Origin: Thermoleophilaceae bacterium
GTDB taxonomy: Bacteria; Actinomycetota; Thermoleophilia; Solirubrobacterales; Thermoleophilaceae
Direction of reading: 5' to 3'
Assembly (NCBI GenBank): GCA_025928345.1
Contig: JAICJR010000011.1
Location: 1 to 35,266 of the forward strand
Length of the DNA: 35,266 bases
Under the pieces are notes generated by a model. It worked only from the letters and a program-made list of their open reading frames with translations, was not told where the DNA came from and did no database searches. A program made the translations under genes and the position numbers. Positions 8,072-16,667 of this stretch are shown here, one piece after another; position 1 is the stretch's first letter; the number at the start of each line of letters is the position of its first letter.

Positions 8072-8685
8072 CCGGACGCGTGCTGCTCGACGGACTCCCA
8101 CTTGCCGAGCTGCGCGGCAAGGGCGGGATGCGAGACGAGCGCGTGCCAGAGGATCGCCTGGAACGACTCGACGTGCGGCGTCTTGCGCTCGGGCGGAGCC
8201 GAGATGACGATGGCCACGTCGGCGAGCTGCGCGGTGGTGCCGTCCGGGCTGCCCACGATTCCGTAGATGCTCGCGCCCACCTCCTTGGCCAGCTCGACCG
8301 CGCGGACGAGGTTCATCGAGACGTTGTGCTCGCGCGAGCCGCCGCCCACCGAGAACACGAGCACGCCGTCGCGCTCGCCGATGCGCGAGGTGCGAAGCCA
8401 GGCCTCGTAGGTGGTCTCCCAGCCCTCGTCGTTCGTGCGGGCGGTGAGCTCGGAGACGTTGTCGCTGGGCGTGTACGCCTCGAGGTGGCAGAGCTTGCGG
8501 AAGTCGTTCACCGCGTGCGAGGCATGCCCGGCGCCGCCGCCCACGCCCAGGATGAACAGCCGCCCGCCGCGCTCGCGGACCGCGCCGAGGCCCTCGGCCA
8601 TCTCGTCGAGCTGCTCGCGCGAGACCGTGCCCGCCAGCTCGGCCACCTCGCTTAGGTACTGATCGGAGAACGATTCCGGCGCCAC
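8068..8685 (-). CDS. gmhA: SIS-domain sugar isomerase, GmhA-like (sedoheptulose-7-phosphate isomerase)
   Basis: 205 residues, close to the roughly 190-200 of GmhA, forming one SIS domain. It should convert sedoheptulose-7-P to D-glycero-D-manno-heptose-7-P. The phosphate-binding loops are atypical: GVGGGAG (47-53) stands where GmhA usually has G-N-G-G-S-A, and SVGGGS (112-117) where STSGNS is usual. Near the C-terminus HVESFQ (171-176) replaces the I-Q-E-x-H type motif that carries the catalytic His. The operon context makes the isomerase role likely, but the active site is divergent. Start is GTG 8685, 12 nt after the stop of the preceding membrane protein; the stop is coupled to gmhB. Confidence 0.75.
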   Translation of the reverse strand: MAPESFSDQYLSEVAELAGTVSREQLDEMAEGLGAVRERGGRLFILGVGGGAGHASHAVNDFRKLCHLEAYTPSDNVSELTARTNDEGWETTYEAWLRTSRIGERDGVLVFSVGGGSREHNVSMNLVRAVELAKEVGASIYGIVGSPDGTTAQLADVAIVISAPPERKTPHVESFQAILWHALVSHPALAAQLGKWESVEQHASG

Positions 8686-8697
8686 GGGCGGGGAACG

Positions 8698-10968
8698 CTA
8701 GCGCGTGCAGTCAGTGGTCGTGACGCGCATCGCGCTGAGACGCAGTGCCTTCGGCGGGACCGGTGTGTGGCTGAACGAAGAGCGCGGAGCCTGGATCGCG
8801 TCGTTCGGGATGAAGAGCCGCAGCACGAGCCGCCGGAGCGCGGCGCGCGAGCGCGTGGGTATGCACGCGGTCAGCGAGCCCGCCGAGCGCGACACGATCT
8901 TGGCGCCGCGCGAGCGGGCGAGCCGGACCGTCGGCGCCGCGGGTCCCTGGAAGCTGACCAGCGCCCACGCAGGCCGTGACGACTCCGCCGACACCCAGAA
9001 GTCAAGCGGCGCGAACACCCAGGGGATTCCCTGCGAGTCGTACTGCTCGCCATCCACCACTACGCCGCTCGTGACCGTGATGTCGAACGGCGATCGCCGC
9101 CGCTCGAGCGCGAACGGGCCGTCGCGCGCCACCACCTGTCTGTCGGTGCGCACGCTGGGGATGCGCGTGAGCACCCAGTCGAAGTTCGGCGTGTACTCCT
9201 TGCCCGTGGGTCTCGCGCCGCCGAGATAGGCGAGCCCGTTGAAGTCGTTCGCCTCGGTGCTGATCGCCATCCGCTGAGCGCTCACCTCGTTGACGGTGTG
9301 GTAGGTCACAGGCATGTCGAGCGGCGCCTGGAACGTCTGGCCGATCGCCTCGAAGTAGATCGGCCCGCGCACCTTGTGCACCGCGGGCAGCAGCGCGCGG
9401 AGCTGGTGCGGCGACATGGCGGCGCCGTCATTCGCGCGGCGGATCTCGACAGACGCGAGGTGGCCCACCACCAGCACGGTGCACACGCCCGCGACGACGG
9501 AGAGGATGCGCAGCCAGCGCTGGCGCATCGACCACAAAGCGCCCAGTCCCACCCCCACCGCCACGGCGCCGAGCGGCGCCACCGGCAGCAGGCTGCGCTG
9601 GACGCAGTACGAGCAGTTGTACTTCTGCTGGTAGTAGATGGCGAGCAGCGCCGCGGCGGCCGCGACCGGCAGCAGGATGAGCGTCCACGGGAAGCGCCAC
9701 ATCCCGAAGCCGATCACGACGAGCAGCCCGAGCGGCGCGAGGCCCATCGTCACCGCGTGCTGGATGCCCGAATGCAGGACCGGCGGCAGGAAGTAGAACT
9801 CCTGCGTCTGCAGCACGTACGAGGGCAGCACGGACACCGGCAGATGGAACTGCGGCAGGCCGGCGCTGATCGCGAAGTGCGTCTTGAGGATGTCGTGCCA
9901 GTAGGTGGCCGTCCGCGCGGTGGCCACGGGCGAGAGCGCCAGCGCCACGACGATCACTCCGCCCAGCACGAGCGCACCGCGCGCGAGCCCGATGCGCTGG
10001 ATCCCGCTGGAGCGCGACGCGCGCCAAAGGATCACCGCGATCACGGCGATCGCTCCCGCCACGAGCGGCGGCACGAAGTAGGGATAGGCGGTTTGGAAGC
10101 CGGCGAGCAGGAGCGCCCACAGGACGACCTCCCGGATGCGGCGAGTGGCGAGCGACCGGTAGCCGCCCACCGCAACGGGTGGAAGCAGCGCGAGTCCCGA
10201 CAGCGCGCCCTGGCTGCCGTCCATCCACAACTGGAAGAAGAACGGCCCCGCCAGCAGCGCGCCACCCACCATCGCCGGCCATAAGCCGAGCCGCGCCGTG
10301 AAGGCGCGTACGGCCGCGAACACGCCCAGCGCCCCCACGAGGATCAACGCGATCATGTAGCCGCCCTGCGTGCTCATGAAACGCCAGCCGAAGATCGTGT
10401 TGGCCGTGGAGGTGACCGTGTCGTAGCCGATTTGCTGGTTGAGCGCCACCTGGAACGCGGCGTAGCGGATCGTGAGATCGGGGCCCTTGTCGAACTTCGA
10501 GAAGGGCTTGAGGTCGCCCATCGAGTGCTTCGAGTACTCGTAGCCCTGAACGCCGTAGCCCGGCGCGTCGTACACCTGGTAGGCCACCGGGCCGAGCGAG
10601 TTGCGCAACGCCATCGGCAGGTTGAACGCCGTGGCCACCACAAGCACGAGCGCTACCACCGCAGCGAGCTGTCCGAGCGTTCCACCCCGGAGCCGCACGC
10701 GCTGGCGGCGCAGGCGGATCACCGCCACCACGACCGACACCACGATCACGGGCACTACGACCACCCAGGTGGCCACGCCCATCGACATGAGGCCGAACAG
10801 CGTGGTGGTGAGGGCCGCGCCGACGGCGAGGCCAAACGCCGGCGCAAGCGCCAGGCGCGAGCCCCAGGCAGGATCCGCGGGCAGGAAGCTCACGAAGCCG
10901 CTACCGAGAGCTCCGAGCAAGGCGAGCATTGCCCCCTCGCGGAGTAGAAGCTCGAAAAACGCAGCCAC
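8698..10968 (-). CDS. Large polytopic membrane protein, possible GT-C-type glycosyltransferase
   Basis: About 756 residues. Roughly the first 540 contain a dozen or more hydrophobic segments; the remaining 200 are soluble and probably face outside. A loop after the early membrane segments (YEYSKHSMGDL region) is long and polar, as in GT-C enzymes that use lipid-linked donors, but I do not recognise a defined family or catalytic Asp pair. The protein at 24196-26598 has the same gross design. The start is uncertain: GTG 10968 lies just before the first hydrophobic stretch, ATG 10929 is an alternative, and the frame stays open upstream into sequence antisense to the next gene. It heads the leftward operon, 12 nt before gmhA. 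Confidence 0.7.
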   Translation of the reverse strand: MAAFFELLLREGAMLALLGALGSGFVSFLPADPAWGSRLALAPAFGLAVGAALTTTLFGLMSMGVATWVVVVPVIVVSVVVAVIRLRRQRVRLRGGTLGQLAAVVALVLVVATAFNLPMALRNSLGPVAYQVYDAPGYGVQGYEYSKHSMGDLKPFSKFDKGPDLTIRYAAFQVALNQQIGYDTVTSTANTIFGWRFMSTQGGYMIALILVGALGVFAAVRAFTARLGLWPAMVGGALLAGPFFFQLWMDGSQGALSGLALLPPVAVGGYRSLATRRIREVVLWALLLAGFQTAYPYFVPPLVAGAIAVIAVILWRASRSSGIQRIGLARGALVLGGVIVVALALSPVATARTATYWHDILKTHFAISAGLPQFHLPVSVLPSYVLQTQEFYFLPPVLHSGIQHAVTMGLAPLGLLVVIGFGMWRFPWTLILLPVAAAAALLAIYYQQKYNCSYCVQRSLLPVAPLGAVAVGVGLGALWSMRQRWLRILSVVAGVCTVLVVGHLASVEIRRANDGAAMSPHQLRALLPAVHKVRGPIYFEAIGQTFQAPLDMPVTYHTVNEVSAQRMAISTEANDFNGLAYLGGARPTGKEYTPNFDWVLTRIPSVRTDRQVVARDGPFALERRRSPFDITVTSGVVVDGEQYDSQGIPWVFAPLDFWVSAESSRPAWALVSFQGPAAPTVRLARSRGAKIVSRSAGSLTACIPTRSRAALRRLVLRLFIPNDAIQAPRSSFSHTPVPPKALRLSAMRVTTTDCTR

Positions 10969-11000
10969 CGAGGGCGGAAAACTAGCGGCAGGCGCTAAGG
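10969..11000. promoter_or_regulatory. Short divergent intergenic region, promoters presumed
   Basis: This 32-bp gap separates the start of the leftward heptose operon from the rightward two-domain glycosyltransferase, so promoters for both should lie in or beside it. I see no convincing -35/-10 pair. TAAGG just before GTG 11001 is too close to serve as a ribosome-binding site for that codon. Confidence 0.3.
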
Positions 11001-13265
11001 GTGCGGTCCGCGCGTGTCCGCCGCCACATCCTCCCGACGTGCGAGACTCCGCCGCCGGTGAGCCTTCGCAGCGTGGAACCCGGCCACCCGCTCGCACGCC
11101 CCGAGCAGCCCGTGGTGTGCATCCGTGCGGACCGGCCATTCGAGTTGTTCGCCACGTGCCTGCGCAGCGTGTTGAAGAACACGCCGGCGGAGGTGCCGAT
11201 CCTGGTGGCGGACGACGCGACTCCCGACAGCCGCGTGAGCGATTTCTTGGGCGAGCTCGACGCGAGCGGCGTGATGGAGCATGACGTGTTCCACCTTCGG
11301 AGCGAGCCGCTGGCGGTGCCGGCGGCGCTCAATCGAGTACTGGAGATCACGGCGCCCGCGGACATGGTGCTGGTGCGAGGGAGCTCCGTGGTGGGCGACG
11401 GCTGGCTGCCGGCGCTCGCCGCCGCGGCCGGCTCGGACTCGATCGTCGCGACAGCGAGCGCGCTCACCAACCGCGAGGGCATTCTCCAGGTGCCAGCGGC
11501 CGCCGAGCGCGGGGCACCTGCTCCTGAGATCTGGCTCGAGGGCGGCGCGGCCGGCGCCGTGCGCGAGCGGGCGCTGCCGCGCTACCCGCGGATCCCGGGC
11601 GCGAGCGAGCCGTGCGTCTACATCCGGCGCGCGGCGGCGCAGCTGGCGGGCGGCTTCGACGACGCTCTCGAAGACCCCGCCTCCGCGCTCACCGATTTCT
11701 CGCAGCGATGCGTGCTGCGCGGCCTGAGCCACGTGGCCGCCGACGACGTGCTCGTGCTCGACCAGGAGCCCTTCCCAGCCGCGAGCGCCGGCGACGCGGT
11801 GATCGAGGCGCGCTATCCCTACCTCGCCCGCGCGCTGCTCGAGATCGGCCTCGCGAAGCGCGGGCCGCTTGCCGGCTCGCTCGCCCGCGCCCGTCGCGCC
11901 GTCCGCGGACTGACGCTGACGATCGACGGCCGCGTGCTCGCGGGCGGCTTCAGCGGCGGCATCCAGGTGCACACGCTCGAGCTGATCCACGCGCTCTGGC
12001 GTTCGGGCGGCGCGCAGATCCGCGTCCTCCTCGGCATCGAGACGAGCGACCGGATTCGCTCCGCGCTCGAGGCGATGGACGGCGTGGAGCTGCTGCCCTA
12101 CGAGTCGATCGGGCCGGGCACGCCGTCCACCGACGTCTTTCACCGGCCGTACCAGGTGTCGAGCATGGATGACCTTCGCGTGGCCGAGCAGCTGGGCGAG
12201 CGGCTCGTGATCACGCACCAGGATCTGATCGCGTATCGCAACCCGGGCTACTTCAGCTCCTACGACGAGTGGGTCGCGTACGAGCGTCTGACGCGCTCGG
12301 CGCTGGCGATGGCGGACCGTGTCCTTTTCTTCTCGCAGCATGCGGCCGATGACGCGCTGAGCGACGACCTCATCGAGCGCGACCGCACGCGGGTGATCCA
12401 CATCGGCGTGGACCACCAGGCGCTGGAGCCCGAGCCCTCAGCACAGCCTGCCGGCCTCCCTTCGCTGGATCCGGGCTACGTGCTCTGCCTGGGCGCGGAC
12501 TACCGGCACAAGAACCGGCTCTTCATGCTCGAGGTGCTCGAGCGGATGCAGCGCGACAACGGGTGGGACGGGCGCCTGGTGTTCGCCGGCCCGCACGTCC
12601 CGGTCGGCTCCTCCGCGGGTGACGAGGCGGCGTTCCTCGGTCCGCGCCCGAGCGTGGCGCGGGCGGTCACGAACCTGCCCGCCGTGAGCGAGGAGGGCAA
12701 GCGCTGGCTGGTGGAGCACGCCGCGCTGGTGGCCTTCCCGAGCGTCTATGAGGGCTTCGGGCTCGTGCCGTTCGAGGCCGCGCAGGCGGGCGTGCCGTGC
12801 CTGTTCGCGCCGCAGTCCTCGCTTGCCGAGATCCTGCCCGACGATGCCGCGCTGGTCGTGCCGTGGGATGCGGACCAGGCAGCCGCCCGCGCGCTAGAGC
12901 TGATCCGCGACCCAGAGGCGCGCGAGGCGCTCGTCACGAAGCTGAAGGACGCGGCGAGCAGGTTCACCTGGGAGGCCGCCGCGCGCCAAGCGCTCGAGGC
13001 CTACGACGAGGCGATGGACGCACCGGCCCGCGGCTCGGTGAAGTTCGCGCACGAGGTGGTGGAGCTGAGCGCGAAGCTCGACGAGCTCACAGAGGCGGCG
13101 GGCGAGGACGGCCTCGCGCTCGTCGGCCCAGCGGCCTACCTGCCGCGGGACGTGCGGCGGCCGCTCCTCGCGGTGGCCACACGCAAGCGGCTCGCCAAGC
13201 CGTTCTTCGGCTTGATCAAGCTGCTGTACCGCCTCACCGGCCCGGGCTCGGGCTCGGGCGGCTGA
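11001..13265 (+). CDS. Two-domain glycosyltransferase: degenerate GT2-like domain plus GT4 domain
   Basis: About 754 residues. Residues 37-290 look like a GT2 domain (VVCIRADRPFELFATCLRSV, then VADDATPD), but where GT2 proteins carry the metal-binding S/N-D-T/x motif this one reads VRGSSVVGDGW (125-135). Residues about 312-680 form a GT4 domain beginning at DGRVLAGGFSGGIQVHT and containing YRHKNR and the E-x7-E region EGFGLVPFE. The C-terminus ends in an amphipathic helix and a Gly-Ser tail. The protein probably adds sugars to the growing glycan in the cytoplasm. The start is uncertain (GTG 11001, 11058 or 11073). The last 130 bp overlap the convergent gene. Confidence 0.8.
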   Translation: MRSARVRRHILPTCETPPPVSLRSVEPGHPLARPEQPVVCIRADRPFELFATCLRSVLKNTPAEVPILVADDATPDSRVSDFLGELDASGVMEHDVFHLRSEPLAVPAALNRVLEITAPADMVLVRGSSVVGDGWLPALAAAAGSDSIVATASALTNREGILQVPAAAERGAPAPEIWLEGGAAGAVRERALPRYPRIPGASEPCVYIRRAAAQLAGGFDDALEDPASALTDFSQRCVLRGLSHVAADDVLVLDQEPFPAASAGDAVIEARYPYLARALLEIGLAKRGPLAGSLARARRAVRGLTLTIDGRVLAGGFSGGIQVHTLELIHALWRSGGAQIRVLLGIETSDRIRSALEAMDGVELLPYESIGPGTPSTDVFHRPYQVSSMDDLRVAEQLGERLVITHQDLIAYRNPGYFSSYDEWVAYERLTRSALAMADRVLFFSQHAADDALSDDLIERDRTRVIHIGVDHQALEPEPSAQPAGLPSLDPGYVLCLGADYRHKNRLFMLEVLERMQRDNGWDGRLVFAGPHVPVGSSAGDEAAFLGPRPSVARAVTNLPAVSEEGKRWLVEHAALVAFPSVYEGFGLVPFEAAQAGVPCLFAPQSSLAEILPDDAALVVPWDADQAAARALELIRDPEAREALVTKLKDAASRFTWEAAARQALEAYDEAMDAPARGSVKFAHEVVELSAKLDELTEAAGEDGLALVGPAAYLPRDVRRPLLAVATRKRLAKPFFGLIKLLYRLTGPGSGSGG

Positions 13266-15604
13266 GGCCGATCGAGCCTCCGCAGCCGGTCCTCCACCAG
13301 CGCGCCCACCGCGGCCGGGGAGTAGTTCGCCTCGATCTCGCGCCGCGCGCGCTCGCCCCTTGCGCGCGCCTCGTCCTGGTTCTCCCACACGTGGCGCATC
13401 ACCTCGGCGGCGTGGTCGAGGTCCGGCTCGGCCCACGTTCCCTCGGCGGGATAGATCTCCGCGTCGGCGCCCACGTGGGTCATCCCGTAGTCCACGAGAT
13501 AGCTGTTGCCGACCGTCATGAAGTCGGTGTTGCCTGAGAAGCCGGTGGCGATCACGGGCTTGCCGAGCGCCATGCACTCCGCGAGCGGCAGCCCGAAGCC
13601 CTCGCTGCGGTGAAGCGAGACGTAGCAGTCACAGCTGGCCAGCAGCACATCGCGCTCGTCGGGCGGCAGCGACAGGTCCACGATGTGGATGTCCGGCCGC
13701 CCGCGAGCTGCCCAGCGCAGCTCCTCCAGGCGCGCGCTGCGGTAGCGCCCGTGGATCGTCTTGACGAGCAGCCGCGGTCCCTCCCCCGGCTCGAACGCCT
13801 TCATGAACGCGCGCACCAGGCCGACCGGGTTCTTGCGCTGCACGGTGCTGAAGAAGTCGAACATGAAGAGGAACAGGAAGCCGTCATCGGGCACGAGGTT
13901 GACGGTGGCTCCGCCTGGATCGGGCGCGGTCACGGGCGGCGGGATGGCGATCACAGGCTGCGGCGCGACGCGCGCGAGGTTCTCCGCCACGTAGCGCGAG
14001 TACACCCAGATCTCGTCGAGGAGCTCGAACGCTCCCTTCCAGCGGTCGGGGATGTAGTCGGTCTCCCAAGCCCAGACGCCGATCGAGAAGCGGTCGCGGA
14101 AGAACTCCTCGCCCACCTGCGCGGCGAAGCGCGGCAGCTCGTCGGCGTTGACGCAGATGATGTTGAAGCGCGCGTCGCCGGGATGGACGACGTCGGCGAA
14201 CTCGATCGTCCCGTAGCCGTCGCCGCGCCCGAGCGATGACTTGTCGACCGGCAGCTCGGGATCCACGCTGGTGGTGCTGAGCGGCAGGCTGGCCGCCTCC
14301 ACCGCGGTCACATACGCGCGTGCCGCCTGGCCGAGGCCCAGCGTGCGACCGAGGTAACCGCTCACGTTCACCGACGGCGGGGGCGCCTCCTGCTCCTCCT
14401 CTTCGGGGCCAACATCGATCCCCTCGGGCGGCGGCGGCAGGAACTCGCGCGGGATCGACATCTCGTGCCGGCCGTAGACCCACGCCCAGCCGGCCAGCCC
14501 CACGGCGTCGGCGCCTTCGAGATCGGGGTACGCCTCCATCACGTCCACCCGCTCGCGGTACACCCGCCCGACGTAGCGCGTGATCCCCACCTGGCCGCCG
14601 CGCGGGGCCGGGCTCCTCATCCACTCCACAAAGCGCTCCGCACCCTCGGAGGTGAACACGTCGCCCAGCTCCGCGCCGTCCACCATCGCCTCCTCGTGAA
14701 GATGCGAGAGACGGTCGTCGAAGGTCATGCCGTTCGGCAGCTCGCGCCCCACCATGTCCCGCCGGCGAAGGTCGCCCCAGCCGCGCGCCACGAGGCGCTC
14801 GGCGTACGACTCGCACAGCTCGCCCAGCGCGGGGTTGTCGCTCACAAGGACGCGATCCGCGTTCGGAGAGAGCACGTACGGCCGCTCGGGATCGAAGCCC
14901 TCGAAGTCGAGCAGGCGCGGCCGCTCGGAGAAGTCGAACTCGTGCAGGTTCCAGTAGCTCGCCGCACAGGCAGGGTCGTCCACCACCTCGATGTCCCCCG
15001 ACGTGCTGGGAGCCAGATCGAGCCAGCGGCTGAGCTCGGCGGCCGGGTACGGCTCCTCGGCGGCGCCGGGCTGCGCCGGGAGCGCCTTCACCGTCTCGTC
15101 GAGATGGCCCGCCCACCAGGTGAGGAATGCCTTGGCGCCCGGTGTGGGCGGCGCCGCCAAGAGCGCACCGCTCATCCGCCCGGCCCGCCGGAGGTCCTGC
15201 TGCGTTGGGCGCAGGCCGTCGTCCGGCAGGTCGCCCTGCACGCGCGGGACCACTGCCGCGTGCCCGTGCCCAAGCGCGGCGAGTATCGGAGCGAGCGGGT
15301 CGAGCAGGTCCGCACACACGTCGAGGTAGATCGCGGGCGCATCGAGGTGCTCCAGCAGGTGCAGCACGAGCCGCGGGCGCAGCACGAGCGTGAGGTCGGC
15401 CCAGCGCTCGGCGTGGCGGAGCGGCTGGGCCTCGCCGAGCGGCATGTCCACCAGCTCGAACGGCTCGTCACCCGCGAGCGCGGCGCGCCCGTCGAGCACG
15501 AGCACGTGCAGGCGGCTGCCCGGATGGTGAAGCGCCAGGCCGTCCGCCACCACGCGAGCGTGCGGCAGCTGCGTGGCCCGCGCGATCGTGCAGAACTCGG
15601 TCAC
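13136..15604 (-). CDS. Two-domain glycosyltransferase: GT-A-like N-terminal domain plus GT4 domain
   Basis: 822 residues from GTG 15604, which overlaps the methyltransferase stop (GTGA). The N-terminus begins TEFCTIARATQLPHARV and includes VLVLDG and AIYLDVCADL, typical of a GT8-like domain found at the head of actinobacterial glycosyltransferases. A Pro/Glu-rich linker precedes a GT4 domain starting near VNVSGYLGRTLGLGQAAR, with WAWETDYIP, RSEGFGLPLAE and GNTDFM. The final 43 or so residues are basic and proline-rich and lie antisense to the end of the convergent glycosyltransferase gene; they may be a read-on tail rather than a folded part. Donors and acceptors are unknown. Confidence 0.82.
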   Translation of the reverse strand: MTEFCTIARATQLPHARVVADGLALHHPGSRLHVLVLDGRAALAGDEPFELVDMPLGEAQPLRHAERWADLTLVLRPRLVLHLLEHLDAPAIYLDVCADLLDPLAPILAALGHGHAAVVPRVQGDLPDDGLRPTQQDLRRAGRMSGALLAAPPTPGAKAFLTWWAGHLDETVKALPAQPGAAEEPYPAAELSRWLDLAPSTSGDIEVVDDPACAASYWNLHEFDFSERPRLLDFEGFDPERPYVLSPNADRVLVSDNPALGELCESYAERLVARGWGDLRRRDMVGRELPNGMTFDDRLSHLHEEAMVDGAELGDVFTSEGAERFVEWMRSPAPRGGQVGITRYVGRVYRERVDVMEAYPDLEGADAVGLAGWAWVYGRHEMSIPREFLPPPPEGIDVGPEEEEQEAPPPSVNVSGYLGRTLGLGQAARAYVTAVEAASLPLSTTSVDPELPVDKSSLGRGDGYGTIEFADVVHPGDARFNIICVNADELPRFAAQVGEEFFRDRFSIGVWAWETDYIPDRWKGAFELLDEIWVYSRYVAENLARVAPQPVIAIPPPVTAPDPGGATVNLVPDDGFLFLFMFDFFSTVQRKNPVGLVRAFMKAFEPGEGPRLLVKTIHGRYRSARLEELRWAARGRPDIHIVDLSLPPDERDVLLASCDCYVSLHRSEGFGLPLAECMALGKPVIATGFSGNTDFMTVGNSYLVDYGMTHVGADAEIYPAEGTWAEPDLDHAAEVMRHVWENQDEARARGERARREIEANYSPAAVGALVEDRLRRLDRPQPPEPEPGPVRRYSSLIKPKNGLASRLRVATARSGRRTSRGR

Positions 15605-16635
15605 TTGGTGGCGACAACCGCGTAGGCGGTGCAGGTGTAGCGGTCGCGCTCGATGTCGCCCAGGCCACCCGGATGGAACACGTAGGCCGATTCGTAGCCC
15701 GCCGCGCGGCACAGGGCCAGCGCCACCTCAGGGAAGAGCGGGTGCTGGTGGGTGGGATCGACCCAGAACGTCTTGAGCGCCTCCGGCGCGTGCGGGTTCA
15801 CCGTCTCGGCGATGAACAACCCGCCGGGCTGAAGCTTCTCGCGCGAGCGTTCGAGGAAGCGCGTGAGATCCGCGTACGGGATGTGCTCGATCACCTGGGC
15901 GGAGAACACGGCCCCCAGCTCGCCGTCGGGAAGGTCGGCCAGGTACTCGTTTACGTCAGCCTGCACCACCTCGCCATGCCCTTTCGCATGGCAGTGCTCG
16001 ACCATGCCCGGGTCGCTGTCCACGCCGATCGCGCGGATCCCGCGCTTCTTCAGCAGGTCGAGGAACTCACCTCTGCCGCAGCCGGCATCGAGCACCGGCT
16101 CCCGGTCGCCGAGCAGCTCGAGGTACGGCTCCTGCAGCTCACGCACGCGTGACTCCGGTCCGCGGAACACGTCCTCGAACGTGCGGTACGCCTCGCCCTC
16201 CTTGAGGTTCGCACCGCCCACGAAGCCCATCACGCGGCCCGCCACCGGCACGTCACGGAGCTCGAAGGGCGAGTCCGCCGCCATGTACGGAAGCGACCGC
16301 GCGGGGTCGTAGAAGCCGCTCAGCCGCTCGACGGACTCCTCCGCCCGCTGCACTCGCGATCGCATCGCCTCGAGCGCCTCGATCACCCCTTCGACCAGCG
16401 GCTCGATCCTCTCCACGGACGCCACGCGCGCGTCGAGCTCGTCCACCGCGGCGAGCACGCGCTCGTCGACCATGCGCTGATACGCGGTGTACGGCTTCAG
16501 GAGACGCAGGAGGCTCCCGCGCAAGGCGCCCCGCATCGACGTGCCCGGCGGGCGCCCCGTGCCCTCCGGGCCGGCGGCTATCAACTCGCCGGCCGCACGG
16601 GTGTGATCCGCTGCTTGTCCCTCGGATTCGGCCAC
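15601..16635 (-). CDS. Class I SAM-dependent methyltransferase with N-terminal coiled coil
   Basis: 344 residues. After a flexible N-terminus, residues about 55-108 are rich in heptad-spaced hydrophobics and charges and should form a coiled coil. The SAM-binding motif I is VLDAGCGRGEFLDLL (181-195), followed by GVDSDP and AQVIEHI. Membrane-associated or polymerase-bound methyltransferases of this form cap or modify O-polysaccharide chains (WbdD is the known example, which also has a kinase domain absent here). A chain-terminating role in ABC-exported glycan is possible because the exporter genes start 33 bp away on the other strand. Start is GTG 16635; no strong ribosome-binding site is visible. 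Confidence 0.85.
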   Translation of the reverse strand: MAESEGQAADHTRAAGELIAAGPEGTGRPPGTSMRGALRGSLLRLLKPYTAYQRMVDERVLAAVDELDARVASVERIEPLVEGVIEALEAMRSRVQRAEESVERLSGFYDPARSLPYMAADSPFELRDVPVAGRVMGFVGGANLKEGEAYRTFEDVFRGPESRVRELQEPYLELLGDREPVLDAGCGRGEFLDLLKKRGIRAIGVDSDPGMVEHCHAKGHGEVVQADVNEYLADLPDGELGAVFSAQVIEHIPYADLTRFLERSREKLQPGGLFIAETVNPHAPEALKTFWVDPTHQHPLFPEVALALCRAAGYESAYVFHPGGLGDIERDRYTCTAYAVVATK

Positions 16636-16667
16636 CTGTCGTCCGCGCTCACGCTACCGTCTGCTCG
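16636..16667. promoter_or_regulatory. Short divergent intergenic region between methyltransferase and ABC exporter
   Basis: This 32-bp gap must hold or adjoin the starts of both transcripts. No ribosome-binding site precedes the ATG at 16668, and CTACCGT about 12 nt upstream could be a weak -10 element, so a leaderless or nearly leaderless exporter mRNA is possible. The reading is tentative. Confidence 0.25.

Noticed and set aside
13243-13261. GGGCTC tandem units at the end of the two-domain glycosyltransferase gene
   Set aside because: Only two to three hexamer copies encoding a Gly-Ser tail; frame-preserving and ordinary for a GC-rich gene end.
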